From: Mesoterricola sediminis
GTDB lineage: Bacteria > Acidobacteriota > Holophagae > Holophagales > Holophagaceae
Reading direction: 5' to 3'
NCBI RefSeq assembly: GCF_030295425.1
Contig: NZ_AP027081.1
Span: 1,612,001 to 1,676,000 of the forward strand
Length of the DNA stretch: 64,000 bases
Both the position numbers and the translations under genes were made by a program. Each line of letters starts with the position of its first letter. The first letter of the stretch is position 1. Under the pieces are notes generated by a model, which was given only the letters and a program-made list of their open reading frames with translations, searched no databases and was not told where the DNA came from. Of this stretch, positions 1 through 8,179 are shown piece after piece.

Positions 1-5
1 GGTCG

Positions 6-419
6 GTGCGCATCCTGGGACGGATCCTCGAGGACATCGGGCAGGCCAATAAGCTCCACGGCCAACTCGGCGCGCACCTCGCGCAGGCCGGGAGCTTCCT
101 CTGGGGCCTTGTGCAGGTGTCCATTCCGGGCTCCATGGCGGAGGCGGTGTTCCGCCACTTCACGGCCATGGCCTGCCTGTTCGGGGCGCTGATGGTCGCG
201 ACGGGCCTGGCGTTCTCCCTGCCCGTGACCCAGGCGGGCTACGCCATCCTCGTCCTCGCCGTGGCCCTCCATGTCCTCACGCGCGCAGTCCGCTACCGCC
301 TCCTCGGGCGACCCTGGGCCCGGGTCCTCGCCGCCCTCGGGGGGATCCTGGTCCTCCTCGGTCTGGGCTGGTACCTGCTGCCCCAGGTCCAGGCCAAGGT
401 GCATGGGCTGGTCCGCTAG
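6..419 (+). CDS. Hypothetical membrane protein, probably 5'-partial
   Basis: I do not recognise this protein. The frame is open to the left edge of the window, so the GTG at position 6 may be an internal codon and the real gene may begin outside the window. The visible 137 residues have a soluble amphipathic stretch (about 1-45) followed by three hydrophobic segments at about 48-72, 76-93 and 104-125, and end in a short basic tail. It ends 50 bases before the DUF2157 gene on the same strand. No catalytic motif is visible. It could be the C-terminal membrane part of a larger protein. Confidence 0.5.
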   Translation: MRILGRILEDIGQANKLHGQLGAHLAQAGSFLWGLVQVSIPGSMAEAVFRHFTAMACLFGALMVATGLAFSLPVTQAGYAILVLAVALHVLTRAVRYRLLGRPWARVLAALGGILVLLGLGWYLLPQVQAKVHGLVR

Positions 420-469
420 CCCCCGATGGGGCGCTGGTCCCGGGCGGGCTTCGGCGCCATACTCCTCCC

Positions 470-1603
470 ATGAATCGCCAACTCGAAGCTGCGCTCGATC
501 GCTGGCTGGAGGCCCGCCTCCTGGAGCCGGGCCAGGCGGAGGCCATCCGCCGGTTTGAAACGGAAGGGGAGGGGGCCGGGCGGCTCAGGTGGCCGGTGAT
601 CCTCGCCCTGGCGCTGGGCGTCGTGCTCGTGGGGGCCGGGGTGCTCCTTTTCGTGGCGGCCCACTGGAACGCCCTGGCACCGGGGACGCGCTTCGGGCTG
701 GTGCTGGCGCTCGGGGCGGGCTTCCACCTGCTGGGCGGGGCGGCCAGGGAGGGGTTCCCGCGGCTGGCCACGGCCCTCCACGGGGTGGGGACCGGGGTGC
801 TGGGGGCGGGCATCTACCTGGCGGGCCAGATCTTCAACCTGGAGGAGCACTGGCCCGCGGGCCTCCTCCTGTGGACCCTGGGGGCCCTCGCGGGGTGGCT
901 GATCCTCCGGGACTGGGTGCAGGGGCTCCTGCTGGCCCTCCTCGCGCCGGCGTGGCTGGGCTCGGAATGGGTGGAGGCCATGGACGCCGGGGTGCGCGCG
1001 CACCACGTGTCCCAGCGGGTGCTGGCGGCGGGGCTCCTGGGCTTCGCGGTGACCTACCTCTCCGCCCGCAGGGGACCCGGCGACGGGCTGATGCGGAAGG
1101 CCCTGGCCTGGGCCGGGGGCCTGGGCCTCCTTCCGTTGGGGATCCTGGCGGCGGCCCTGGGGTCGGAGCGCCTGTTCTACGTGGCCGGGCCGGATCCGGC
1201 GCCCGGCCTGGTCTGGGCGGGATGGCTGGGGGCCCTGGGCATTCCGCTGGCGGCGGCCTGGGCCCTCCGGGGCCGGGAGGCCTGGCTGAACGGGGTCGCG
1301 GCCCTGTGGATCCTGGGGCTCCTGAGGCTCGCCAACCATGCCTGGTTCGTCTACGGCTGGTGCGCCCTGGGCGCGGTGGGGCTCGCGGCCTGGGGCCTCC
1401 GCGAGGGGCGGCGGGAGCGGGTCAACCTCGGGGTGGCGGGCTTCGCGCTCACGGTGCTCTGCTTCTACTTCTCGGACGTGATGGACATGCTGGGCCGGAG
1501 CCTGGGGCTCATGGGCCTGGGGATCGTCTTCCTGGCGGGGGGCTGGGGGCTGGAGCGGGTCCGGCGCCGGCTCAACGCGCGCATCGGGGGAGGTGCGGCA
1601 TGA
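470..1603 (+). CDS. DUF2157 family integral membrane protein
   Basis: A 377-residue membrane protein. Residues 1-40 form a short soluble Glu/Arg-rich N-terminus; from about residue 43 onward about ten hydrophobic helices follow. The N-terminal block (a helix ending near the GVLLFVAAHWN segment, then a Gly-rich second helix) is the hallmark of DUF2157. The function of that family is unknown. The last codons overlap the start of the next gene as ATGA, so the two are translationally coupled. DUF2157 followed by a GDYXXLXY protein is a common bacterial pair, which supports both calls. Confidence 0.8.
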   Translation: MNRQLEAALDRWLEARLLEPGQAEAIRRFETEGEGAGRLRWPVILALALGVVLVGAGVLLFVAAHWNALAPGTRFGLVLALGAGFHLLGGAAREGFPRLATALHGVGTGVLGAGIYLAGQIFNLEEHWPAGLLLWTLGALAGWLILRDWVQGLLLALLAPAWLGSEWVEAMDAGVRAHHVSQRVLAAGLLGFAVTYLSARRGPGDGLMRKALAWAGGLGLLPLGILAAALGSERLFYVAGPDPAPGLVWAGWLGALGIPLAAAWALRGREAWLNGVAALWILGLLRLANHAWFVYGWCALGAVGLAAWGLREGRRERVNLGVAGFALTVLCFYFSDVMDMLGRSLGLMGLGIVFLAGGWGLERVRRRLNARIGGGAA

Positions 1604-2148
1604 GGCTCGCGGGCCGATCCCTTCTGCTGGCGGGGGTCCACCTCGCCCTGCTCCTCAGCCTGGGCGGGAAGCTGCTCGTGGACAGGGCCACCCGGCCCCG
1701 GGGCTGGTTCCGGGCGGCCCCGGTGGACCCGATGCTGCCCGTGCGCGGGCGGTACGTGGCCCTGGCCCTGGAGGTGCCCTTGCGGGGCGCCGCGCCCGCG
1801 TCGGCGCTGACGCCCCCGCGTCCCGGCCTCTTCGGGTCCCGTTCGTTCCCGGTGCGGCTGGAGGCCGACGGGGGCATCCACGCGGTGGCCGCGCCGGCGG
1901 ATTCCCGGGGGCCGGACCTGCACTGGGCGACCCTCCCGGACGCGGCCCTGGCGCTGCCCGAGGACCGCCGCTACGTGCGGATCTCCGAGGGGATGGCCTT
2001 CTTCTTCCCCGCGACGGCGCGGGACCCCTCCCTCCGCCCGGCGGGGGAGGAACTGTGGGTGGAGGCGACGCTGCCCCGCCGGGGGCCCCTCCGGCCCATC
2101 CGGCTCGGCGTGAAGAAGGACGGCGAGCTGCGGCCCTGGAAGCCCTGA
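1600..2148 (+). CDS. GDYXXLXY-domain protein
   Basis: A 182-residue protein with one N-terminal membrane anchor (about residues 5-24) and the rest predicted outside the cytoplasm. It carries the RGRYVALAL block (about residues 48-56) that corresponds to the GDYxxLxY signature, and a C-terminal IRLGVKKDG segment. The start ATG at 1600 overlaps the TGA of the DUF2157 gene. Families with this domain have no established biochemical role, but they are repeatedly encoded next to DUF2157, probably as a membrane complex. Longer in-frame reading upstream runs through the DUF2157 gene and is not coding. Confidence 0.72.
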   Translation: MRLAGRSLLLAGVHLALLLSLGGKLLVDRATRPRGWFRAAPVDPMLPVRGRYVALALEVPLRGAAPASALTPPRPGLFGSRSFPVRLEADGGIHAVAAPADSRGPDLHWATLPDAALALPEDRRYVRISEGMAFFFPATARDPSLRPAGEELWVEATLPRRGPLRPIRLGVKKDGELRPWKP

Positions 2149-2158
2149 GCGCGCGGGG

Positions 2159-2180
2159 CCCGCGGGGCCGGCCCCGCGGG
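2159..2180. terminator. Perfect 22-bp GC palindrome between convergent genes
   Basis: CCCGCGGGGCC is followed immediately by its reverse complement, between the stop codon at 2148 and the stop codon of the leftward rhodanese gene at 2194. The position fits a bidirectional transcription terminator or barrier, but there is no T-tract, so intrinsic termination is uncertain. Confidence 0.45.
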
Positions 2181-2193
2181 TCCCGCCCGGGCT

Positions 2194-3555
2194 TCAGTCG
2201 GCGATGAACTCGCCGGTGTCCAGGATGGCGATCTCCCCGTTCAGGAAGGCGGCGTCGTAGCCCTGCTCCCGAAGGAGGTGGTAGGCCAGTTCCGCGCGCA
2301 TGCCGGTGGAGCAGTGGACGAGGACGCGCTGGCCGCGGGGGACCTCCGCGAGGCGGCCGCGCAGCTCCGGCTCGGGGATGGCGAGGGCGCCCTTGAGGCG
2401 GCCCGTGGCCACCTCGTCCGGATTTCGCACGTCCAGGATGACGGCCTTGCGGTCGGCGGGGGCGAGGGCCGCGATGCGGGTGAACTCGGCGGCGGGGATG
2501 GCGCCGGGCCGGAGCTTGGGGACGAAGTCGACGGTCCGGGCCAGTTTGCCGGTGGTGGTGGGGAGGCCCGCCGCGCGCCAGGCCCCGAAGCCGCCGAGGA
2601 GGGTGTTCACGCCCGGGTAGCCGGCCTGGGCGATGCGCTCGGCCAGGGCCCTGGCGGCGGGGCCGCCGTCGGCGTCGACGACCAGGACGGGGGGCTTCAC
2701 CTTGGGGGCGGGGAAGGTCTGGAGGAGGGCCTCCAGCCGGGCCGGATCGGCGGCCACCGCCCCCGCGGGCGCGCCCTGCTCGGCGGCGGCGCCGCGCAGG
2801 TCCAGGATGACGGCGGGCATGGCCTTGGCCAGGAAGGCCTCCCTGAAGCTGTCGGCGCTGATGACCCCCGCGTGGCGGGTGTACCAGCCCGGCATGCCGT
2901 CCACGAACACCTTCACGTTGGTGTAGCCCAGCTTCTGCGCCTTCCGGGAGGAGCCGGGGCTCATGTTGCAGGTCTTGCCGCTGCAATAGTAGATGATCAG
3001 CTTGTGCTTGTCCGCGGGAAGGCGGTCGGTGAGCTTGTCGAAGGCGGGGAAGGGGAGGTTGATGGCGGTGGGGATGCTGCCCTCCTGGAACCGGGGCTGG
3101 GGCCGGCAGTCCACGAGCAGGTAGTTCCCCTTCTCGGGGCCGAGGGCCACCAGCTTCTCCAGGTCGGCGAAGGCGAGGGTCTCGTTGGCGGCGAGGGCCA
3201 CGGGCGGCTTCACGGACACGCGGGTGGCGGTGCGGATCCCGTCCTTCTCGACGTACTCGACGCGCACCTCGTGGCCCTTCTTGATGAGCTTGAGGGTGTC
3301 CTCGGCGGTCGCGCCGGCCTCCCGGGCCTCCACCTTCAGGGCGGCCTTGTCGTAGCGGAGCACTTCGATGGCGTCGTCGATCCTGAGCTGGAAGGCGCCG
3401 TTCTTGGCGATGAGGTTGTCGAAGTTGCCGCGCAGGTTGCCCGGCGCCGTGGTGTGGCAGTTGGCGCAGATCTTCGCCATCACGGGGCGGGGCGGGGCCT
3501 GGGCGGTGCCCGGGAGGGCGGACGCGGCGAGGAGGAGGGCGGTGAGGGTTCGCAT
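2194..3555 (-). CDS. Secreted triple-rhodanese protein with CxxCH motif
   Basis: A 453-residue protein with a signal peptide (about 1-20) and a single CANCH motif at residues 30-34, the pattern used for covalent haem c attachment. Three rhodanese-like modules follow. The first (about 125-225) has an active-site-like loop CSGKTC; the second (about 240-335) has Asp where the catalytic Cys should be and looks degenerate; the third (about 355-453) has HCSTGMRA with an intact Cys. A periplasmic role in sulfur transfer or sulfane-sulfur handling is inferred. The ATG at 3553-3555 was chosen because it directly precedes the signal peptide. A longer frame exists upstream but has no signal-like start. 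The gene is convergent with the GDYXXLXY gene and divergent from the pentapeptide gene. Confidence 0.75.
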   Translation of the reverse strand: MRTLTALLLAASALPGTAQAPPRPVMAKICANCHTTAPGNLRGNFDNLIAKNGAFQLRIDDAIEVLRYDKAALKVEAREAGATAEDTLKLIKKGHEVRVEYVEKDGIRTATRVSVKPPVALAANETLAFADLEKLVALGPEKGNYLLVDCRPQPRFQEGSIPTAINLPFPAFDKLTDRLPADKHKLIIYYCSGKTCNMSPGSSRKAQKLGYTNVKVFVDGMPGWYTRHAGVISADSFREAFLAKAMPAVILDLRGAAAEQGAPAGAVAADPARLEALLQTFPAPKVKPPVLVVDADGGPAARALAERIAQAGYPGVNTLLGGFGAWRAAGLPTTTGKLARTVDFVPKLRPGAIPAAEFTRIAALAPADRKAVILDVRNPDEVATGRLKGALAIPEPELRGRLAEVPRGQRVLVHCSTGMRAELAYHLLREQGYDAAFLNGEIAILDTGEFIAD

Positions 3556-3593
3556 GGGGGCTCCGGGGCTGGATGGGGATGGAGAGGTTGTAT

Positions 3594-3607
3594 CAAATAA
3601 CCATTTG
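3594..3607. promoter_or_regulatory. Candidate operator CAAAT-AACC-ATTTG in the divergent promoter region
   Basis: CAAATAACCATTTG is a perfect 5+4+5 dyad inside a short AT-rich island (about 3590-3630), unusual in this GC-rich region. It lies 39 bases upstream of the rhodanese start. A weaker dyad (ATTTGTTTGAAT) overlaps its right side. The arrangement suits a repressor site controlling the rhodanese gene. The cognate regulator is unknown. Confidence 0.4.
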
Positions 3608-3678
3608 TTTGAATACCTAATTGTCGATGATGGGGTCGGGTTTCGATCCCCCGGGGATGCTGGTACCTTGGCGGGAGC

Positions 3679-4317
3679 ATGCGGACCCCCTCTCCGACCC
3701 ACCCTGGCCGCGCGCCGCGGACCCCCTACGGGGGCGGCCAGGACCTGGTCCCGGAGACGGCCTTCGAGGGGATGGCCTTCGAGGGGCAGGACTTCGGGGG
3801 GCAGTCGTCGGACCTGGTCGCCTTCCGGGGCTGCGACCTGGGGCGGGTCTCCTTCGCCAACGGGACCCTGTCCCGGGTGGAGTTCGGCGACTCGGTCCTG
3901 GAGGCCTGCGATCTGGCCAACGCCCGCTGGGAGCGGGCCCACCTGGCCGGGGCGCGGTTCTCGGGATGCCGGCTGGTGGGCCTCGACCTCACGGGGGCGC
4001 TGCTGCGGCGGTGCCGGCTGGAGGCGTGCAACGCCTCCCTGGCGTGCTTCCGGGACGCCTCCCTCCGGGAGGTGCGCTTCCAGGACTGCGACCTGCGCGG
4101 CAGCTCCTTCCAGGGCGCGGACCTGCGGGGGGTCTCCTTCGCGGGCTGCGACCTGGCCGAATGCCAGCTCTCCTTCGCGAAGCTGGGCGGCGCGGATCTG
4201 CGGGGGGCCCGGATCGAGGGGCTGCGCGTGCGCATCGAGGACCTGAAGGGGCTGATCGTGGATCCGGTGCAGGCGGCGTACCTGGCCGGGCTGATGGGGC
4301 TCCGGATCCTGCCCTGA
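3679..4317 (+). CDS. Pentapeptide-repeat protein
   Basis: A 212-residue protein. From about residue 28 to 180 the sequence repeats with a five-residue period of A/C(D/N)LxX and F/L type, for example DLRGSSFQGADLRGVSF and GADLRGARIEG. This is the pattern that folds into a right-handed quadrilateral beta helix. The first 25 residues are Pro-rich and not part of the repeat. The last 30 residues (VDPVQAAYLAGLMGL) resemble the C-terminal cap common in these proteins. Qnr-type members mimic DNA and bind gyrase, but most members have no assigned role and nothing here points to one. Confidence 0.85.
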   Translation: MRTPSPTHPGRAPRTPYGGGQDLVPETAFEGMAFEGQDFGGQSSDLVAFRGCDLGRVSFANGTLSRVEFGDSVLEACDLANARWERAHLAGARFSGCRLVGLDLTGALLRRCRLEACNASLACFRDASLREVRFQDCDLRGSSFQGADLRGVSFAGCDLAECQLSFAKLGGADLRGARIEGLRVRIEDLKGLIVDPVQAAYLAGLMGLRILP

Positions 4318-4378
4318 GCGGCGAAACAGACAAGCGAAGCGGCTTGATCGTGACGCCCGGCCGGTTCATGCTCCCAGC

Positions 4379-6010
4379 ATGCACCTGGACCACGTGGAGA
4401 TCGTCAACTACCAAGGCATCGCCCGCCTGCGGGTCCAGCTGGAGCCGGACGCCACGGTCCTCTTCGGGGAGAACGCCTGGGGCAAGACCAGCCTGGTGGC
4501 GGCCCTGCAGAGCACGCTGGGCGGGCGGGGCTTCACCGAGGCCGACTTCCACCGGGTCGCCAACGACCGCACCACCATCGCCCGGCACCTGAGCGTCACC
4601 CTGGCCTTCCAGGGGGAGCCGGAACCCGGCCTGGCGGAGGCCGGATGGCGGGACGGCCAGGGCGCCTTCCACGTGGTGCTCCAGTGGGCGGGGCGCCGGA
4701 TGGCGCGGGGCCAGTGCCGGGTGCGCCTGCGGTTCCTGGACCGGCTGGGGCGGGAGCTGCCCCTGGACGAGGAGGCGGTCGCTGCCCGGGCGGCGGAGGT
4801 GGTCCGCACCCATCCCCTCGTGGTCTTCCGGGAACTGCGCCTGGCGGACGGGATCCTGGCGCCGGCCATGGCCACGGACCTGGAGCTGCACGAGGATCCG
4901 GAGAAGGCCGTGGGGCGGGTCTTCCAGCGCCTGCTGGCCGTGCCCCACCAGGTGCACCCGGGGGAGCTGGCCCGGGGGCTCGAGGCCCTCAAGCGCGTCG
5001 CCCAGCGCCGGCCGGACCTCTTCCGCGCCCTCCACGGCGACGGGGAGGCGCCCCTGCGCCGGGCCTCGGACATCGCGGACGCGCCGCTGGGGCTGCAGGA
5101 AGGCAATTCCCTGGCGGACCTGGCCCGGCACGCGGGGGCCGGCATGCGCCAGGTGGCCCTCCTGACGCTGGTGGGCGCCATGCTGGAGGCGGAGGCCTCG
5201 GCGCCGCAGGGCGACGGCGCCAGCCCCCTGCTGGTCCTGGAGGACCCGGAGACCCACCTGCATCCCATCCAGCTGGCGACGGCCTGGAACCTGGTCGCCC
5301 AGCTCTCGGTGCAGAAGGTGGTGACCAGCGCCAGCGCCTCGCTCATGGCCGGCTTCCCCCTGCGGGCCCTGCGGCGCCTGGTGCGCCGCAGCGGGGACAC
5401 GGCGGTCTTCCCGGATCCGGACGGGCCCGCCCTGGGCCCCACCGACGTGCGCCGGGTGGCCTTCCACGTGCGCACGCACCACGCGGACACGCTGTTCGCG
5501 CGGGTGTGGCTGCTGGTGGAGGGGGAGACGGAGAGCTGGCTCCTGCCCGAGCTGGCGCGGGTCTGGGGGCTCCACTTCCCCCTGGAGGGGGTCCACTGCG
5601 TCCCCTTCGCCCAGGCGGGGCTCGGGCCCCTGGTGGCCTTCGCGGACCGCTTCGGGATCCCCTGGCACCTGGTGGCCGACGGGGACGACGCGGGCCGCCA
5701 TTACGTGTCCAAGGCCCGGGGCCTCCTCCGGGGGCGCCCGGAGGCGCGCCACATCACGGCCCTCCCGGACCTGGACCTGGAGCACTTCCTGTGGCGGGAA
5801 GGGTACGAGGACGTCTACCGGCGCGCCGCGGGACCGGCGGCGCCCGGGGCGGACGCGTCGACGGTGATCCACCAGGCGCTCCGGGCCTGCTCCAAGCCGG
5901 GCATGGCCCTGGAGGTGGCCGAGGCGGCCGGGAGCCGGGGCCCCGCGGGCATCCCCCGCCTCCTGGGGCGGCTCTTCGGGATCCTCCGGGAGAAGGCCGT
6001 CCACCCCTGA
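4379..6010 (+). CDS. OLD/YbjD-like ATPase with TOPRIM domain
   Basis: A 543-residue protein with an ABC/SMC-like ATPase N-terminus: Walker A GENAWGKTS at residues 30-38, the ybjD-like NYQGI block just before it, and Walker B with H-loop-like LVLEDPETHLHP near residue 286. From about residue 372 a TOPRIM domain follows, with the metal-binding glutamate in LLVEGETES and an ADGDDAG acidic motif near residue 436. These are the marks of the OLD family of ATP-dependent nucleases, closest in style to E. coli YbjD. Biochemical activity of the YbjD branch is not well defined. Single gene; no reverse transcriptase or Gabija-type helicase partner lies next to it, so a phage-defence role is not supported by context. 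Confidence 0.8.
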   Translation: MHLDHVEIVNYQGIARLRVQLEPDATVLFGENAWGKTSLVAALQSTLGGRGFTEADFHRVANDRTTIARHLSVTLAFQGEPEPGLAEAGWRDGQGAFHVVLQWAGRRMARGQCRVRLRFLDRLGRELPLDEEAVAARAAEVVRTHPLVVFRELRLADGILAPAMATDLELHEDPEKAVGRVFQRLLAVPHQVHPGELARGLEALKRVAQRRPDLFRALHGDGEAPLRRASDIADAPLGLQEGNSLADLARHAGAGMRQVALLTLVGAMLEAEASAPQGDGASPLLVLEDPETHLHPIQLATAWNLVAQLSVQKVVTSASASLMAGFPLRALRRLVRRSGDTAVFPDPDGPALGPTDVRRVAFHVRTHHADTLFARVWLLVEGETESWLLPELARVWGLHFPLEGVHCVPFAQAGLGPLVAFADRFGIPWHLVADGDDAGRHYVSKARGLLRGRPEARHITALPDLDLEHFLWREGYEDVYRRAAGPAAPGADASTVIHQALRACSKPGMALEVAEAAGSRGPAGIPRLLGRLFGILREKAVHP

Positions 6011-6023
6011 GGGGATCTCGGAC

Positions 6024-6052
6024 TTGTAATTCGGAAAATTCCGAATTATGCT
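6024..6052 (+). promoter_or_regulatory. Promoter of the arsR1 operon
   Basis: TTGTAA (6024-6029) and TATGCT (6047-6052) are separated by exactly 17 bases and match the -35 and -10 consensus at four of six positions each. The spacer is almost wholly a 20-bp palindrome. Transcription from here would begin near 6059, so the ATG at 6048 would not be on the message; this supports the GTG start at 6087. Confidence 0.6.
6028..6047. promoter_or_regulatory. ArsR1 operator: perfect 20-bp palindrome
   Basis: AATTCGGAAAATTCCGAATT is a perfect inverted repeat (two 9-base arms around AA). It fills the space between the -35 and -10 elements of the arsR1 promoter, where a bound repressor would block RNA polymerase. 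The adjacent ArsR1 is the obvious candidate binder. Confidence 0.7.
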
Positions 6053-6086
6053 GGCCCCGAGCCCCGATGGGGGCGCCGGAGCCGCC

Positions 6087-6467
6087 GTGGATCGACACCT
6101 GCCTTCGCTGACGGACCGCCTCAAGGCCGTCGCCAATCCCCTCCGCCTGCGGGTGCTCGCCCTCGTGGGGGCGGGGGAGCTCTGTGTGTGCCAGGTGGCC
6201 GAGACCCTGCAGGTGCCCCTCTCCTCCGTGTCCGAGGCCCTGCGCGAACTCCGGCGGGCCGGCTACATCGTGGAACGGAAGGCGGGCCGCTGGGTCCACG
6301 TCTCCGTGCCGGCCGAAGGCCTGAGCCCCCTCCAGCGGGCCCTGGTGGGGGAGGCCATGGCCACGCCCGAGGCCGCCGAGGACCGGCGCCGCGCGGTGGA
6401 GGTGAACGCCCGGCCGGTTCAGGAGGTCTGCTGCAAGGCCCAGGCGGCGGAGGGGAGCCATGCCTGA
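6087..6467 (+). CDS. arsR: ArsR-family arsenite-responsive repressor (ArsR1)
   Basis: A 126-residue winged-helix repressor. With the GTG at 6087 as start, the metal-binding motif ELCVCQV places cysteines at residues 33 and 35, close to Cys32/Cys34 of E. coli ArsR, where As(III) binding releases DNA. A GGAG ribosome-binding site precedes this GTG. An upstream ATG at 6048 in the same frame falls inside the -10 hexamer and is rejected. The C-terminus has an extra Cys pair (EVCCKA). The gene overlaps the downstream permease gene by 8 bases, so it is likely autoregulated as first gene of the operon through the 6028-6047 palindrome. Confidence 0.87.
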   Translation: MDRHLPSLTDRLKAVANPLRLRVLALVGAGELCVCQVAETLQVPLSSVSEALRELRRAGYIVERKAGRWVHVSVPAEGLSPLQRALVGEAMATPEAAEDRRRAVEVNARPVQEVCCKAQAAEGSHA

Positions 6468-7536
6468 GCCCACCTGCTGCGCACCTGCCCAGCCGGATCC
6501 CGCCCCCCGCGCCGGGTTCTGGCGCCGGGGCGGCTGGCTCCTCGTCGCGCTTCCCGCCTGGATCCTGGCCTACCGGGCCCTGAAACCCTTGGCGGACGCC
6601 CTGGCCTTCCGGGGCCTCGGGCTCGCCCCGGGCAGCCACCTGGGCGAGGCCGTGGCCTTCCTGGCCTACGACCTGCCCAAGGTGCTGCTGCTCCTGACGG
6701 CGGTGGTGTTCGGCGTGACCTTCCTCCAGACGTTCGTGAGCCCCCGCCGGGTCCGGGACGCGCTCGCGCGCCGGGCGGCGGGGGCGGGGAACGTGATGGC
6801 GGCCCTCTTCGGGATCGTGACGCCCTTCTGCTCCTGCTCGGCGGTGCCTCTCTTCATCGGATTCCTGCGGGCGGGGGTGCCCCTGGGCGTGACCTTCAGC
6901 TTCCTGGTGGCCGCCCCCATGGTCAACGAGGTGGCCCTTGGCCTGCTCCTGGCCATGTTCGGGTGGAAGATCGCCGCCCTCTACGCGGGGACGGGGGTGG
7001 CCATCGCCGTCTTCGCGGGCCTGGTGCTGGGGCGCCTCCGGATGGAGCACCAGCTCGAGGACTGGGTCCAGGCCGCCCTGGCGGCGCCGGTCCTGGGCGA
7101 GGGGGAGGAGACGCGGCCCGGATGGACGGAGCGCGTCGACGAATCGGTCCGCGGCGTCCGGGACATCGTGGGCAAGGTCTGGCCCTACATCGCCGCCGGC
7201 ATCGCCGTGGGCGCCTTCATCCACGGGTTCGTGCCGGAGGGGCTCATGGCCGGGGTGCTGGGACGCCAGGCCTGGTACAGCGTTCCCCTCGCGGTGCTCG
7301 TGGGCGTTCCCCTCTACAGCAACGCCGCCGGGATCCTGCCCATCGTGGAGGCCCTCCTCGCCAAGGGGGCGGCCCTGGGCTCCACCCTCGCCTTCATGAT
7401 GGCCGTCATCGGGCTGTCGCTGCCGGAGGCGGTGATCCTCCGCAAGGTCCTCAAGCCCCGGCTCATCGGCGCCTTCGTGGGCGTCGTCGCCGCGGGCATC
7501 CTCGCCGTCGGCTACCTCTTCAACGCCATCCTCTAG
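6460..7536 (+). CDS. arsP: ArsP/DUF318-type permease (organoarsenical or metal efflux), copy 1
   Basis: A 358-residue inner-membrane protein with about eight to ten helices in two halves separated by a charged cytoplasmic loop (about residues 190-235). The family signature TPFCSCSAVPLFIG lies near residue 123; a second Pro/Gly-rich motif (VGVPLYSNAAG) lies in the second half. ArsP proteins export trivalent methylated and aromatic arsenicals; other members of this permease superfamily are linked to other metals. Placement behind arsR and upstream of two thioredoxins and a CcdA-like protein, with arsM nearby, supports organoarsenical export. The N-terminus has a Cys pair (TCCAP). It shares long blocks with the second copy at 11778-12896. 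Confidence 0.8.
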   Translation: MPEPTCCAPAQPDPAPRAGFWRRGGWLLVALPAWILAYRALKPLADALAFRGLGLAPGSHLGEAVAFLAYDLPKVLLLLTAVVFGVTFLQTFVSPRRVRDALARRAAGAGNVMAALFGIVTPFCSCSAVPLFIGFLRAGVPLGVTFSFLVAAPMVNEVALGLLLAMFGWKIAALYAGTGVAIAVFAGLVLGRLRMEHQLEDWVQAALAAPVLGEGEETRPGWTERVDESVRGVRDIVGKVWPYIAAGIAVGAFIHGFVPEGLMAGVLGRQAWYSVPLAVLVGVPLYSNAAGILPIVEALLAKGAALGSTLAFMMAVIGLSLPEAVILRKVLKPRLIGAFVGVVAAGILAVGYLFNAIL

Positions 7537-7545
7537 GAGATCCCC

Positions 7546-7779
7546 ATGCTCATCGAAGTCTTCGGCCCCGGCTGCGCCAAGTGCGAGACCCTCCTCCGGA
7601 ACGCCCAGGCCGCCGCGGCCCAGGCCGGGGGCGACCACGCCGTCGTCAAGATCCACGATTACGCGGCCATGGCCGCCCGCGGGATCCTCTCCACCCCGGC
7701 CCTGGCCCTGGACGGCCAGGTGAAATTCCAGGGGAAGGTGGCCAGCGCCGACGAGATCGCCGCCCTCATCCGCGGCTGA
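7546..7779 (+). CDS. Small thioredoxin-family redox protein
   Basis: A 77-residue protein with no signal peptide. The glutaredoxin-like fold is shown by the N-terminal strand LIEVFGPGCAKC (CAKC redox pair at residues 10-13) and the cis-proline segment ILSTPALALDG near residue 52. This is the TM0996/MTH895 small redox-disulfide family, which is typically encoded directly after DUF318/ArsP permeases. It is 9 bases after the permease with a clear AGGAG site. A cytoplasmic role in keeping permease or arsenical thiols reduced is likely but inferred. Confidence 0.85.
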   Translation: MLIEVFGPGCAKCETLLRNAQAAAAQAGGDHAVVKIHDYAAMAARGILSTPALALDGQVKFQGKVASADEIAALIRG

Positions 7780-7795
7780 GACCAGGAGGTTCCCC

Positions 7796-8179
7796 ATGCG
7801 TCCCCGCCTTGCCGCGGCGGCCTTCGCCGCCATCGCGCCCCTCGCCCTTTCCGCCCAGGTCCCGGCCCTGGACCCGGCGGGCCTGGCCCAGGCCCTCAAG
7901 GGCGGAACCTGGGCCGTCATCGAGTTCGGCGGTCCCGCCTGCGTCCCCTGCAAGCGGATGCAGCCGGTCCTCGCCGCCGTTCAGGCGCGGCTGGGCGCCA
8001 AGGCCGTCGTGCGGAACGTCTACCTCACCGAGCACCCCAAGGTGGCCGGCGCCCACAAGGTCATGGTGATGCCCACCCAGGTCGTCTTCGCCCCCGGGGG
8101 CAGGGAAGTGCTTCGCCACGTGGGCTACTGGGAGCAGGCCGACTTCCTCGCGGCCCTGGCCAAGGCCGGGCTGGAATGA
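7796..8179 (+). CDS. Periplasmic thioredoxin-like protein
   Basis: A 127-residue protein with a cleavable signal peptide (about 1-20, ending LALSAQ) followed by a thioredoxin fold. The active site is ACVPCKRM (Cys49, Cys52), preceded by the strand WAVIEFGG; the cis-proline loop is VMVMPTQVVF. The predicted location is the periplasm, where the adjacent CcdA-like membrane protein could supply electrons. The stop codon overlaps the ccdA-like start (ATGA), so the two are translationally coupled. Confidence 0.85.
   Translation: MRPRLAAAAFAAIAPLALSAQVPALDPAGLAQALKGGTWAVIEFGGPACVPCKRMQPVLAAVQARLGAKAVVRNVYLTEHPKVAGAHKVMVMPTQVVFAPGGREVLRHVGYWEQADFLAALAKAGLE

Noticed and set aside
4379-6010. The OLD/YbjD-like gene as part of a phage-defence island
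   Set aside because: No helicase, reverse transcriptase, methyltransferase or integrase is next to it, and its neighbours are housekeeping or arsenic genes.
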